64,000 nt of DNA, from the NCBI GenBank assembly GCA_008508345.1, contig QNGE01001688.1, positions 87,063 through 151,062 on the forward strand, given 5' to 3'. Both the position numbers and the translations under genes were made by a program. The DNA is from Paragonimus westermani. Taxonomy: Eukaryota; Platyhelminthes; Trematoda; Plagiorchiida; Troglotrematidae. This document shows, one piece after another, positions 13,680-27,048 of this stretch. Position 1 is the first letter of the stretch, and every line of letters starts with the position of its first letter. The notes under the pieces were generated by a model that made no database searches, had not been told where the DNA came from, and worked only from the letters and a program-made list of their open reading frames with translations.

Positions 13680-16600
13680 CGCGTGTTTGTTTTGACGGTT
13701 CTAACTGGGTGAAATTCGTTGTACTTGGTGCCGCAATCCTTTTTTTCGAGTCCCGTAAGGTCATAATATCCGCCCCTGCTAGGAATTAACATACCAATTA
13801 AAGATCACCTTTTCGTCCCTTGGAAGACATTGTGGATAGAGTGAAATGCGTACATATGATAGCAACGGGCGTATCCGTTCGTTGGATTTCAAAGTATGAG
13901 CTGTCGTCAAAGGCTAAGATACACATCTTGATAAATAAAATCTTTTCCCGCTTCTGTACAACCCATTTCCTGTTTAAATATACAGTGGGTGTGTCTGACA
14001 GTTGGGTGATCGTGGTGAATTTAGCTACAAGCAATAAACTTGCGGAGCAGATTGCAAAGAGGCGTTCCTTTTGTTTACCGAGTACCACGATCATGGTGAC
14101 CAAATTTGCGGTAGTTTGTCGTCGACTCATTAAGTTTGACAAGCCTTCCACCTTTGTACAAGGTAGTGTAAATCGTACGTCAGTCTGCGTCGTTTAACCA
14201 CTACAGTTTAGCTAGTTCGAATATCATTGATGCAATGCTTTTATACATTGGGAAAGAAAGCGTGATAAGGGGGGATTGCGATTTCTATAAAGCATTGCGT
14301 TACATCTACTTGAATGAAACCAGTTACAAATTGGTAGACTGCCTATTAGACAACCCTAAGTGCAATTTAAATAAAATCATTATTTTGTCCATGTTACCCA
14401 CGAAAGTAAACGATGATACATGCGGTTTATCCCACCGATCACCATTTTAGGTAAACAAACTTAAGAACTCTTTGTAGATATTCGAATGGTTGTTCACGTT
14501 GAAGTGCTGATAAGATCCGGTAAAGATTACTGTTTTCCACCATGTCTTTGGTTACAGTGCTGCTGTTATAAACCTCTCTTAAGTACTACTGCAGCCAGAA
14601 TAACTTCTTGTCCCCAACACCAAGTGTGAAGAAAGAGTGAACCACTGTTGGAAAGTAGGAATTTTCATGTTTCTGTCAGGTTGTATAGATCAGTTTAGGC
14701 AATTATTATGCGCAACCACGAAACTTACCAAGCATAAATTTATGGGTCATACGTTCCATGATTTTTTCCCACCTAGCGTAAGTTAATAAATCGACCAAAG
14801 TTAGCCGTCTTAATTCAGAGGACAGACCTCCATCTTGAACCCTATCTGATAAAGTCATTCAAGTATGTGCAGTTAAAATCTACTTCATGCGGTTCCACAA
14901 AAAGCTTAATCATTATTACGTTAGGCATAATCTCTTGTTAATTATCAATGAACCCTGCTCATAACGCTATTTAAATGCAATTGAATTTCATCATTATGCG
15001 TAACACATGGTGCGGTTTTGCATGCTCTGATAAACTTCTATCTTCTGAGCAGCAATTCTATCGTTTACTTGTATAACAGGTTAGTAAGGAATTTTAGTTG
15101 ATATAGCTTGAATATTACACACAGCGACGTTAGTCTAGTATTTTTTCGAGGGGAGCTAGCTGTTAATGTGAAAATTGCGAATAGATAATAACGACAGTTA
15201 GTCTGTAACATCTGTGTAACTTTAGTTCGTCCTCTTGAATAGTATGCCAAGTCTTACTGGGTAGTTTTCTGAGATTGTGCTACAATGGTACTGGACAACT
15301 ATCGAACAGCACTACTGGAGTGAAACAGATTTGTTCGATTTATTAACAGTAAACGTCTTCGCTGGTTCAAATCCGGTCGAGGCCGAAATTTTTCAGGACT
15401 GGGTCTCTTCTAAATATGTTTTTTGTTCAAAAATGCAGGCGTCTAATCCCATCTCCTGTCCCTGTCATTCCATGTTAATGAGAAGCGTGGACTTTTAGGT
15501 TATTAAGAGCAGCAGAATAGATTTTGCGTGAATCATGTTTCGTCCAAATGTTGCCTAAGTTTAGGATATCTAGTTATACACTTTCACAGCTTCAGTCGCA
15601 CATTTCTTAACGAGTGTTCCAGCGCATAAACTACATCACTGGTATGAATTGTGTAGATCATCTTCAACGCCAGTTTGGTTCGTGTTTAACTTTTAACGCT
15701 AGGTGCCTAATTCCGTCATGTCCTTATGAATGAGCCATTGACCAAAAATGACGGAGAATTTGTGTTGATGTGAGATCCCTTTGAACATCCCTGGGCTAGC
15801 TCACGTTCTAAACAAGGAAATGAAACCTAGTGATTAATGGTTTGCAAATCAGAGACCCTTTTGAGTCATGATGTTTACAGATGCATCGAGCTTGAATTAA
15901 GCAGCGATGTTCAATTATGCTATAACTGACAAAAGTGGATTGCATATCCCTTACCGCAGTTCGTAACGTTATCTGTTGCACTGACGTCACAGACCATCCG
16001 ACAGGTGATTGCTGTTTGCCGTTCTCCGTGGAAGCTCTGACAAAAGTAGACTGCTGAATTCTAAGTGGTTAGCCCAAACGGTTCAAGCTGAAAAACTTCT
16101 GAACACACAAAACCTGCGATGCTTACTGTTTATTTTGTAGCCCGACAACGACGATTGTACTATACGGCAAGCATGTGAATCAGCTGGGTCTGACAAAAAC
16201 GTTCAGCGTCGATTCAATTCTGTATTCCCAAATACTGCAATCCGTTCTCCTACCTCTCACTCGGTTCACACAGGCGAAATGGCCACCTCAAATAAGAATT
16301 CTGTTAACGTGCATTGTATGTGGTGAGCAACTGAGCGTACAATCGATTCCATAACAAAAGGGTCTGTTGACGGTGCCAATAACACATTCGTGGATGATTA
16401 TTTACCGTTACACTACACATGGTTCTTAAGAGCTTTCAAAAGTCTGTTGCAACAGTTCACAAGTTCTTACATCATTTCTCGTCTGGTATGAAAGAAGAAT
16501 GCTGGGGAGATTCCGAGATCATCACATGGATTAAAAATTGAAAGGTATTTTTTGCAGAAAATGCATACGATCAGGTCAGTGCGGAACTTCAATAGTTTTA

Positions 16601-16960
16601 AACTAGTCGAAGACAAGTACGTACTAGTGAATGAGCCGTTCACAAGAGAAATGTGAATTATGGCGCAAAACAATCTTCCATAGGAACTAAACATATACGT
16701 AGCGACTCTGCATTCTAGTAGTAATTTCTATAGTTTCACAGAAGAGCAGAGTAGATAATAACCATGTGAAGATGTAGCAACCGTAGAGGAGAGGGGTTCA
16801 CCTGGAACTGCATTTAACCGTTATAGAGAAGGTGTTAGACGATACAAGTAAGATATTTAGTTGGGAAAAAATTTAATGCCCCTGATCTTCTTGCACCTGC
16901 TCAGAATAAGAATAGTGATTTTAATCAGAGAAAATCAGCTCGTCGGTCTCACTTCCTATC

Positions 16961-17377
16961 GTGTGTCAATTCACATGTAAATACCGAGGAAGTTACGCAG
17001 ACAAAATTCAGATCCTCAAAGTGGGGGGCGATTTTCCCAGATTTTTGCAACAGTCCATAATGCCGGAGAATGGCATTGTTGCTGAATTACCTCGCCAGAC
17101 GAGTTCTTCAGACGTTATACACGTCCTGTACACTGCTCATACCATTGATCCAACATGTGCATTCAGATTCCTGGTGCTTCCCTCCATCCAATTTTCTTGC
17201 GATCGCGGTCAGTACAATCAAGCTAGCTCTGTATGTTCAGAGACAACTGTTCATGAACCTGACTGTTCCGTGAATTCAATGACCTATCCGAACTCGTTAA
17301 ATGGGTATAAATTCCCTTTGTTTGATGCAAAAACGCATTCGCAGTATTGTAAATTCGATGTGAATGTATCTGTATGA
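16961..17377 (+). other. 138-codon open frame of unknown significance
   Basis: This is the longest open frame in the gene-poor left part. It starts with ATG (MCQFTCKYRGSYADK) and ends at a TGA. I see no signal peptide, membrane segment, repeat or family motif. It is cysteine-bearing but has no regular finger spacing. A second frame inside it (17070-17273) is also open, so low stop density in this patch may explain both. It could be chance, an exon, or a lineage-specific small gene. Confidence 0.12.
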
Positions 17378-20300
17378 AGTGTTTGCGCCCGTGTTTTTTG
17401 TGTCCAAATTCTGGGCTAGAACTACGTGAAATTTTTAGTGTTCTACCTGGGAGGCAGGATTCAAGAACTTAGAAATTGTGCGAATCTTTAGAGGTGATAG
17501 TTAGGAGCAGAGAGTTCTCTTGCCGACTGCCTCAAAGACTATATGGAGGCTCGAATATCACCGTTAAGTGGGAGTTTACTCCGGTTTATACTGTTATTTC
17601 ACAACATACATGAATTTCCAGAAAGAATTTAGACTCTGAGCTGATGACAACTGACAATTATTGTCAATGTGAGCACACCGGTTAGCAGCGATTTGAAAGT
17701 CTATTCTAAAATCTTCAACAAACTAGAAAATTACTAATGTTGGCAACCGATGCAATATAACAAGTGAACAGAGGATTTTCCGGTTGGTGCTATGTGGTCA
17801 GCAGTATACTGCAGTGTTCCATATCGAGATCTCCGCTACCTATTCTATGAGTGCTCGAAATCTACACTAGTAAATCAACGGTTACTACCATACATTGGTT
17901 ACATGACAATATGACGTATGAACATTGGTGTTGCATGGCAGGCGATCTATATAAAAAAGTTAACATGTTGCACCTCCTTGACTGGACAGACAAGATCAAA
18001 TCCAATACTGTCATTTGGTTGTTCCAAGCAACCTCCTATTTATGGAAACGAATTCTAGAGCCGGTTGTTTCAAATCACGTTAGTCTGCGTTACGACCGCC
18101 GAAGGAGGCAAACTCCATGCCAGCACTACTCACTTGGCTACACACAGAGTTCCGCTTAGAATTTTCTTCAATTAACCTGATGCTGCGCCCATGTAGTGTG
18201 TAACGTAAAACCTCAGGTGTGAATTTATATGATTTGATGCCGATTGAAGTGGCCCGATAAAAATTTCGCATGTCCCTAACTCATTTTCCCCCACCATATG
18301 TTAGTATGAGATTACATTCTGTTTTCCCGTGCTGTTGCCGTATATCTTCGAGGTAGTCAGAGAGCAACAACGTAATCATCACCAAGAGTCCCAGCAGTCA
18401 CAAAAGCCCAACAGAGTCGAGTTATCTGAAGTTCATTGTAGTGGGGTACTACTATGTACATAAAGGTAAATGTGTGTACTTCGTGTGAACCACATCTCTT
18501 CTCAAAATCTTCCCAATATATTGCAGCTACCGTGGTTCTCTGGCGCTTGCTGGCCCGACCCGCTTAGAACGTTTGCTAGCGTAAGCCTTCGCACGATCTG
18601 ATGGTTACTTTCCTACTGTCAGCTTCCAGTAAATTAGTGCGACTATTTTTAGCCCAAAGAGCTCTTGAAATAAACTAAGGATATCCACCAAATCATTCTA
18701 AAATTACAGCGTGCCTCAGAAAAGTGATATTTGAACCTCTTAAAGTCTCTTTGAAAACTTTAGTTGAAAAGCTAAAACATTTTCTATCAAACCCACCTTT
18801 TCAGGGTTTAATGTTGTTTCTTTCACACTGTGTGGAGGTCTGCACAAACACACACGTCAAGCAAAACGGTACGCAACCTTTTTCTGCGTCATATTATTCG
18901 ACCCCTTGGCTGGACTCTACGGCTACTGTGACATATCATGTGTAGCGCAGGTTTGTTGGTAGATACACGTAGCGACCAAATCATAGCAAGTTCTAACCAA
19001 TGCTTGACTAATGTCTCCGCTCTAGGGTTCAGAGTAATGATTTTTCCTAAAATTCTGCACTAAATAACACTCATCACAACACCTAGAAAGCATGCTATGC
19101 CACATCACTTCGATTACTGTTGTTTCGAAAGTGACTGCGGCGGTGTGTTAAGCCATTGAAGAAATTTTGCAAAATGCAGTCAATCAATTTAGCGCTTCAA
19201 CAGCCTAATAAGTAGTGTAAGTATGCTACGGGCAGGCGTTACACAGACTGTAAGAACCAAGTTTTTCTGCTTTTCTCTTCGTGAACACTGTCCATTCAAA
19301 CAAGTGAATTAAGGAGTCCAACATTTCGGTACGTTTATCGAGTGAGTAATCTCAGAGATTGTCAATTATTCTGAAATTCGGACTGCACGCTCGTCATCCC
19401 ACAATTTTAATTTCATGAGAAAAGAATCATGATCCGGTGGTATGTGGATTGTATGCTGTTGAGAAATTGTAGTTCCCTGAGTTTATGTCTCGGTACCAAG
19501 TAAAGGAAATGCTGAGTCAGATTGCTGCAAGTGAAGTTCAGCTTAAGGCTGCTGTTTCAATCAAACCAGCTCCGGAAAAACACCCCAACTCACCATCGAT
19601 CGTTTGTCTTTACTCCCTTGGAAAAATTCGTTTTTCCTTTTAGAATCATACTGATAGCAAATTAAATTGCCCTTTCTTTGCAGCCTGACCATTTTAGCAC
19701 TAAACATAATGCTGTACCACTAATAATTCCTCAGTTTCGGGGCATAACTGTTGTACTTGGTGTCAAGTTGGCAATATCATTCACAGTGTCTTTCTTTAAA
19801 AGCACTGTATGCATTTTCTGTAGTTCCGTTTGTACCTGTCTCTTCTAAATTACCAGCCCAAGCATCCGGTTAGCATTTGAGCGTCCGATAGTGAGGTTGT
19901 GTGGTAGAAAACTGGGTTGAACATTTCTGGACATCCTACGAGAAATCTGAAGTAGTGGTAATTCGAGTGTGAAGTCAGGGTGTTTCAATATACTTCAAAA
20001 GCAAATTTTTATCATCTGTTAAACTGTTACTCGATAGAACATCATCTGGTTACAAGTCCTTCACGAGATTCAAACAAATCTAACACTTTGGGGCTAGATG
20101 GGTGACACTTCACTTTGTATACTGGCGATTCTTTGCCAAAGTCATGGCGAACTTCAAGTTACACATTTGGACCTAACACAGTTCTCCTACTTGCTGAGTC
20201 CTTAAACGTAAAATGCAGCCTGGTCCAGTTTGATCTCAGTATTTTTACTCCAGCGTAATTTCCAGTCAGCCCTTTTAAGGAAGAAACAGCACTCCCCATT

Positions 20301-23300
20301 TTCGACTGTACTACTGAGGAGCTTCAGTGAAATCAGAACTCAAGTACGCTGCTTCTTTTCTGTATATTCTGATTCAGCTGCCTTTGAGGATGCAAACGCA
20401 CTACTCACATACATGTAATGTTTAAAATACATCAACCTAAATCGTCCACTTCCTATTGATTATTAAAGTACCTCTTAACAAGCATAATTACTTTTGTGAA
20501 CTCAGCTTGGCAAGAGACCTAACCGGGGTCCACCGATTAGGATTAACGTAACAATTACTGTGTTCTACTCAAACGATCAGACAGCTTGAACACTATGCAC
20601 AGACGAATCCGGCCTAACGTTTGTGTGTGGTACCTCGGTCCTGGTTGCTGTGGAGGCAATGGCTCAGTGATCACCATGGATGACTGCTGAAAGTACGGAC
20701 GAAGCTCGTCTGCTGACCTTGTTAAGTATATGCACCGCCGACGATTCCTAACAAAGTCTGACTACATGTCTGACGTCCCTCTTCAAAAGTTAGCTGCTGT
20801 AAACTCCATCACAGTGCAAGAGCTGTAATCGGTTGTCAGTGATGTTTAAAATACATCATCAAAAACCCCTGCCACTTAGCAGTAAGCTGATTATCAAAAA
20901 TAAAATTGTACGAGGAGATAAACGACTGAACCACTTCGACGTTAACCCACTACTACAAGTAGCTGGTCACCAGGAATTCGCGTTCTTCAAGGCTGTTCAG
21001 CGAACACCAAAACAAGCGCCGCATACTAACCCAATGAAAACGTCTATAACTGAGGATCGAATGACAAGTATTTATGTTGTTATTCTGAACAGGCGTTTGA
21101 CATTTAATTCTGGCACTAAGGCAGTAAATCGTTTTGCTAGATGAATCCACAGTGTATCATTTGGATAAAGAATTTTTTCGAGGATGATACCTTTAAGTTT
21201 ATAATAGGTTTTGAAAACGTAGTTCTTTCAGTGACTCCGGCAACCCCGCTACTTACAAAGAGCACAATGTTAGCAGACGCATCTTCTAAAGAAGCAGCCA
21301 GGATGAATAGCGCTACACTTCTGTTAATAGAAGGTGTGCTGATATAAAGAATTTTAATCCAACTTCACCATCAAATGTGAGTCTATTTTCGTAGACTGCT
21401 GTACACCTCTTCCATATAGTAAATTCTGACCGACACCCTGGTATACCACAAATGACCTCACTGCATTCACCGATTTACTTTTTTTCTAATTTTGTAAACC
21501 GAATTAGTTTCTCACTGCAAGTCATAGCCAGCAACAACAACCGGCTGAATGTAGATACTATATCTGGTTGGAGTTGCGACTTGTTCAACTTGGAACAACG
21601 GACAGCTTGATTGCATAATCTGTAAAAATGGTTTGTTGAAACTCCAGTGAAACTGCCAACAATCCTTTGTTGCCCAAATGATGCTGTTTAGTGAAATGTC
21701 ACTAGTGCAGAGTGCGTCAGTAAGCAAAACAAAGTTTGTCGTGGTAGTGATGGACTTCGTCTACCGCCATGAAGTGTGTGGTTAACTAGCTTGGCTGTTC
21801 AAGATGTGTTTAGCACTCCGGAACAGAACACTTCTGTTCCGCGCGTTCTAGAACAACCTACTTCTGTGGGCTGCATAGAAAAACGCCCTTCTATTGTGAT
21901 CATCTGTATTTCTTACTTACCTTACTAAGGAGGTCATTTTGTGTAGGCTTTACTGTAGTGAGATGAAGTCATTACATAGGTCCAACCTGATAACTTTTAG
22001 TGAATACTAGACCGGTTAATCAGTAAATGGTGCCTTTATTGTAGTTTGACTGTAATCTATTTTTGGTTCATGAGCGTGCTGCACTAAATGACTCCCAACT
22101 TTGGTCGATAAAATGCTTGTCCAAAACAGCCCAAGTAGCACACTTGTGCGTATCATTGTTGGCTTCGCACAATTTGTGTACTGGGGTCCCTTAAGAGCCC
22201 CGCATGGACACCAAAAGCGCCAAAGGAAATTTCACAGACATAGTGCTTGATCATTCGTTAGTATATACACCGACTAACTTCATTCCTTTTAGTCCATCAG
22301 CCACCCATCTCGCTATTTATTTTCAAATTCAGTGGAGACACGTAACCCTCTTCTTATAGCCAGAGCAGTAAAGCACAACACTATTCGTGCACAGGCATCG
22401 TATTGCTGTCGATTTCAACCTGAACGTGGGAATGTAAAAAACAGTGCCTGAAAGTATCTGTGTGTCATGGTTATGAGAACAGCGAGAGCATGATTCAAGA
22501 ACAGTGGGCATGTGTTTTCCCGTGCTTCTTTGTGTTAGGCACTCTTTTTGGACATAACATTTGGCGAAAAGAACAGTGTAAATATAGCCACTTCAGTGAC
22601 TGAATAACCAGCATGGAAGTGACGTAATAGCATAGAAAGCTACAATTTTGAAGAGCATGCTTTGTTTCGAAAGGACGACATCTGTTTGCCACGTTCCCCA
22701 TATAATTGGTTTTTGAACTTACCTTTATCATAGTTCTCATATTGGCTTGTTTCGTGTTCCCTTGACCGACTAAGATCGGTCGAACCACCAGTAGCTATCT
22801 GGTTTGTGATGCGTTGTCTTCCAATGAACTGTTCGGTTTCCATAGCTCTTGCATTTTCTTTCGCTCATAGGCCGCTTTGTGGTTGGTCTGCAAATGAGCA
22901 ACCATCGATCATAGACTCAGAATGGGTAAAGAAAGGGATTTCGCACACAGTTTACATCTCACATTCACAACCCAATTTCGCTGCATACAATAGGCAATCA
23001 CTTGGTTTCTTGGCTTTTTCATTGTGGTTTCCTGGCGCAGCTTTAGTTAGAGAGGCGTTCTGGCCTTCCACACTCAATAGGAAGCATTTTCAACTTGTGT
23101 AGCTCACTGCTCAACCTTCGAACTACCTCATACTTTCAAGCCTTACCGCATCTATGGTTATTTCCGAAAATCGAAGGGAGAGCTTTTGTTTCAATTATGT
23201 TCAATGGTACATGATTCGACGTTACTTTACCGCGTCTACGTAAAGTAGGTTTCCTTCCGGTCTCTATCTAAATATGCCCTTCCGATTCACTTCACAAAAG

Positions 23301-23400
23301 ACGTTTGCAGTGAATAGACAGCAGAACATTCTTTAGAAGGATGTCGTCAGATTTTACCCATGTGATCGTGAATGTCTGCGACCCCCGAATGATGGAAATT

Positions 23401-23420
23401 ATATACATATATATATATAT
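23401..23420. repeat. AT dinucleotide microsatellite
   Basis: A short run of alternating A and T with one C interruption, about 28 bp upstream of the inverted SINE-like pair. No other role is visible. Confidence 0.8.
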
Positions 23421-23447
23421 CACAGCGTGTAACGTACCAAGTGTGTA

Positions 23448-23920
23448 TTAGGTCATATATGCAGTCACACGTGATGACAGCTGTCATATTCAGATGAAAT
23501 TCCCAGTCGGCTTCTTCCGAAACATTGGGCTCGAGTTTCGTTCTTGTTATGGCTCATCGGTATCGCATAATCTTTCCAACACCGGGATTAGATGTTCGGA
23601 CAAGCTTTTCTGAGACGATCGCGTTGACCGCTTTGTCAATGGACTCACATTAGGCACGACCAAATTACCATGTCTGAACACGTAACCACCTTGTTTATTA
23701 GTAGTGATCAAACTTCTTGACCGGCACGACAGGATCCAATTGTATTTTAACTCTGATTGATAGCCTCGTGATTAATACTTCCGAGATATATGTACCATTG
23801 ACGAACCCTGACGAGAGCGAAACTGCAGACTGATGGTTCTTTTTGGAAGAGACTAGCCGGAAGGTCTATCTAAATGTGAATGCTGCGACCAAACAAGAGA
23901 GACATTCAACTTGAAGTTAA
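23448..23920. repeat. Inverted pair of tRNA-derived SINE-like units, copy A (degenerate)
   Basis: The left half (about 23448-23700, minus orientation) and right half (about 23800-23920, plus orientation) match the two arms of the better preserved pair at 42167-42804. Shared left-arm blocks are CATATTCAGATGAAATTCC, a cytosine-rich then TTCCGAAA block, the inverted tRNA-like head with GGGATT and GTTGACCGC, and CACGACCAAATTACC beyond the head. The right arm keeps GACGAGAGCGAAACT, TTTTTGGAAGAG, CTATCTAAATGTGAATGCTG and ATTCAACTTGAAG. The right tRNA-like head is largely gone. The arms run head to head around a spacer of about 100 bp. Confidence 0.65.
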
Positions 23921-25824
23921 ATAATTCTCCGAATGCTCATCAACACCTACCTTCCAAAAAGTCACAATTAAAGCACCACATATAACAAAGAAACATCTGA
24001 CGCTGAACTCATCTAGGATCTAATGCTGCAAAATTGTGGATTTGAAGCTGAGCTAACAAGTGGACTCATTTGAACATTAATCAAAAGGAGTATCACTGTA
24101 AACACAATATGTATTACGCGAAAAAACACCGTCGACCTGTAGCGACCAGCGAATTGCTTTTCTCTCACTATTTCTCCCCTTACTTTTCCTATACCACACC
24201 AACAGTGGCGAGAAATATAGCAGGTGAGATGCCACAGTAATCTCCGCACTGACCGTTTTCAGTCAACCTAAAAGGGTTTGGTAGATAAAAAGGAAAGGTG
24301 TATAATATTGGATTCTAAATGGCGGTCGGAAATCTAGCCTACCTAGTCAGTTTTAGAAGTATGTAAACTAAGCCGTTCTTAAGTTCGGGCACTTATCAGA
24401 AACCGCGAATGTCTCGGACTCTGGGAACAATGAAAAAACTTTAGTGGTCTAAACAACCGACCTCCTAATAAATCACAGTCATAAATTAAGAGTTCTACGT
24501 TGTAAATCACCTGTCTGTACCGTACACGCCTCAGCGTAATGGTTATCAGAGGTGGCGAGGATGTGTCTAACCGACGATCTCCAACAAAAGCGAAACTCCA
24601 GTCTAGTGCTTTTCCTCGTAAGGGGCTCGCTGTGTATTCTATGGAATTGCGTGAATTACAATCCGTCGTGGGTGATGTTCAATTTGTATGGAAATGCTCA
24701 ACGCTCGTTATACGTGAACCAGTATTCGACATTATATAATGAAGTGTTTTGACAGAGTTGTCAGTTGAAATGTATCATAAAGAAGGAAAACAAGTCTTTT
24801 ATTAAGCCTTTTAAAAAACTTTTGACGAATGATTTTTCATATCGCACTACATCTTAATTAAGTGGTAGAAACAAGAGCCTTTTCATGTCCTCAGTATTAT
24901 ATTACTAATCCATTCGTTGTAGTCCACTTGAAGCATTTGTAGTATAGTCCTGAAGTTTGCAATACGAACCTAACTTCTTTCGCATGATTGTTTGGAGGCT
25001 TAAAGTAGTTTTTGTCTGGATTAACTGTCAGTTTTCAATGATGATATCAAAATAGCCGCCTTTTTGCGACGTGCTATTCCTTCTTCATTACATTTGATAT
25101 CTTTTGGATTGACGTGTTGAACAAAAGAAGCCCATTACTGACAAATTGGAGCCTCATTCAGGTCTGCGCTAACGACAGAAATGGCATACCCAAACGTGAC
25201 TGAAGCTACGTCGCCTGGTCCACGAAGCCTCATTGGGAGATTAGCAATTTCACTTTTGAAATGAGTTAACCATCTGTCCGATAGTCACCTAGAAGTTACT
25301 GATTAATCATGGGGCCTGATTACTCGACATGACTTCGTAATAAATAAGGCCAGAAATATAACATGCAACAGCTCACGCGTCAAAAATCATTAGATCATCA
25401 TTGAAAATCGGGAAGAAAAATTGAGATCGAAAATTTGCTAAAACCATGGAATTTCCTACTCACTATTCAGTGTAAGATAACGCATCTTCTTTGTTGACAG
25501 AAAGTTTGCCACCCCTTCTGAAATACTGCATCAACGTAAATCATTTGAATTAACGAAGGTGCCTGAAATAGAATATTACCCATAGAAGAGTGGCCACAAA
25601 ACTTTCAACCAAAAACAGAGCTCACTGTCACATTAGATGTGGTCATGTGACCTGACTAAGGTTTTCACCAAACATGTGGACGACAAAGGAACGAGCATGA
25701 CTTGTTTTCTGTGTTTGATCATCAAGTTAACTGCAACACAATAAATAGAGGAACAGTAATTAGGGTGAATCAGAAAAATGGGCAATAGAGGTTATGGACG
25801 ACGTGTTTGTTGTCAGTTGAGCAA
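23921..25824. other. No recognisable gene
   Basis: AT-rich sequence with only short overlapping open stretches (for example 24013-24249 on the minus strand, and 24539-24739 with 24552-24752 on the plus strand). I see no transposon motif until the endonuclease tail of PLE-2 begins at 25825. Confidence 0.5.
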
Positions 25825-26295
25825 TCACTGCGCCAGACCATGAGCTTGATTGATTCTGGACGGGAGGAGGTTAAGTATCCGCACGAACTTCTTCTGAGCA
25901 CAGAGGTCATGGTTGTGAAATCGGATACTAATGGCCTCGGCAACAGTCAACATTTGGAATCTCACCATTTTTGATTGATTCTTTGGCACTCGATAGGCAA
26001 CGTGAAAAACATCTTTCTTACCGACAGCATTATCAGCGTAGGTCAAATGCTCAATAATCGCGCTTGAAACCGCTTTAGTCACACCACTGTTCAACCACGC
26101 ATCATGGAATTCACATACTCTGTCAAACGGTTGTCTCGTGTTACAACCAATATATGGCGCTGGAGGCCCGCAGACAAATGAGTACACACGACAACTGGTT
26201 GTAGAACGTGGATGTTTGTCTTTGAGTTGTGACACGATAACGGGTGTCGAACGGAAACTCACCCACAAAATGAGTGGCAAGGCAGGTTGCTTCAA
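25825..26295 (-). pseudogene. PLE-2 GIY-YIG endonuclease domain
   Basis: An open frame of about 156 codons. Residues about 27-45 (DKHPRSTTSCRVYSFVCG) lead into the domain. PYIGCNTRQPFDRVCEFHDA carries the YIG..TR signature with the conserved arginine. AIIEHLTYADNAVGKKDVFH, VAYRV and MLTVAEAISIRFHNHDLCAQ follow, and KKFVRILNLLPS closes it. In this family the domain nicks target DNA for insertion. The ATG at 26295 is not a real start: homology begins around residue 13 and continues upstream in another frame (26141-26386) with FKGVSSRKLRKSIEAT. The domain itself has no stop. Confidence 0.85.
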
Positions 26296-26639
26296 TCGAC
26301 TTTCTCAGCTTTCTTGAGCTAACTCCCTTGAAAAGAAGACTGATAAACGCAAGTTTCTTATTCATCGAGAGTGGTTCAGGTTTCAACTCTACCGCCTGTA
26401 TCGCCCTCCGAATGAAACGCAGTGGGTGACCATTTCACACGAAAACTTCTAGTGGAAAATCTAGCTTGGCTTCTAAAGTGTCAGGGATACAGATCTTTAA
26501 CGCACTACCCATCAGGTATTGTATGAGGTTCCGCCTTTGATTTAGCGGAACTAAAGTGTCAAAATGAATGTTTAGTGCGTACGTGCACTAAATTAACGTT
26601 TCCTCAAGTGTACACAGAAATACCAGACGCGAAATGAAA

Positions 26640-27048
26640 ATACAACTAATTGCGAGACCAAAAATATATTATGCGATAATTACAAATGGTCTCGATCAGC
26701 GCTAGGCGACACCGATACGCAAAACAGCTAGGGAGGATAAGGATCCGACCGTCGAGCGCGCTAGCAAGCCGGAAGCAGCGTGTGTCACGCTTGGCGCGCA
26801 TGCGCCGACAAGCATGCCAACAAACAAACGCGACCCTATGCATCAGGCGGACGGCAGGCAAAGATCCTTAAAGTTCTATGTGCAATGTGAGCTAAGATTT
26901 TAGGAAGGATTTTACACATCGTACAGCAGGCAGACCGAGGGTATCTCCAGGTCACTACAAATGTACTGGCCGGGCCTGTGATCTGTACACACTTCGTTGG
27001 ACTGAACCATCTCACCAACTGGCCATTTTTGTGTGACTTCTTGGTGAC
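26640..27048. other. Non-PLE segment splitting PLE-2, with a GC-rich core
   Basis: The RT reads down to about 27049 and again from about 26640 on the minus strand. In between, the residues expected after the palm (the FT.E...FLDV block) are not readable. About 26690-26870 is clearly richer in G+C than its surroundings, has several CG dinucleotides and short palindromes, and is open on both strands (26646-26861 minus, 26686-26871 plus). No coding family is recognised. It may be a small insertion, or partly diverged PLE sequence. Confidence 0.45.

Larger units (their letters stand above)
2748..23447. other. About 20.7 kb without recognisable genes or transposons
   Basis: Open stretches here are short, scattered over all frames and overlapping on both strands, as expected by chance in AT-rich DNA. 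None resembles a family I know. Larger examples are 3067-3411 (+), 13820-14197 (+), 16961-17377 (+), 17851-18159 (+), 20833-21144 (+) and 2782-3036 (-). There are no RT, integrase, gag or zinc-finger motifs, in sharp contrast to the part after 25.8 kb. The region could be intergenic spacer, a long intron, or repeats too old to read. Unrecognised short exons cannot be excluded by eye. Confidence 0.5.

Noticed and set aside
13820..14197. 125-codon plus-strand frame overlapping a 117-codon minus-strand frame (13798-14151)
   Set aside because: Both strands are open over the same span with no recognisable motif, typical of a chance low-stop stretch.
15340..15400. Possible tRNA-like B box (GGTTCAAATCC) near 15364
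   Set aside because: No matching A box, cloverleaf or SINE tail could be found around it, so it is treated as chance.
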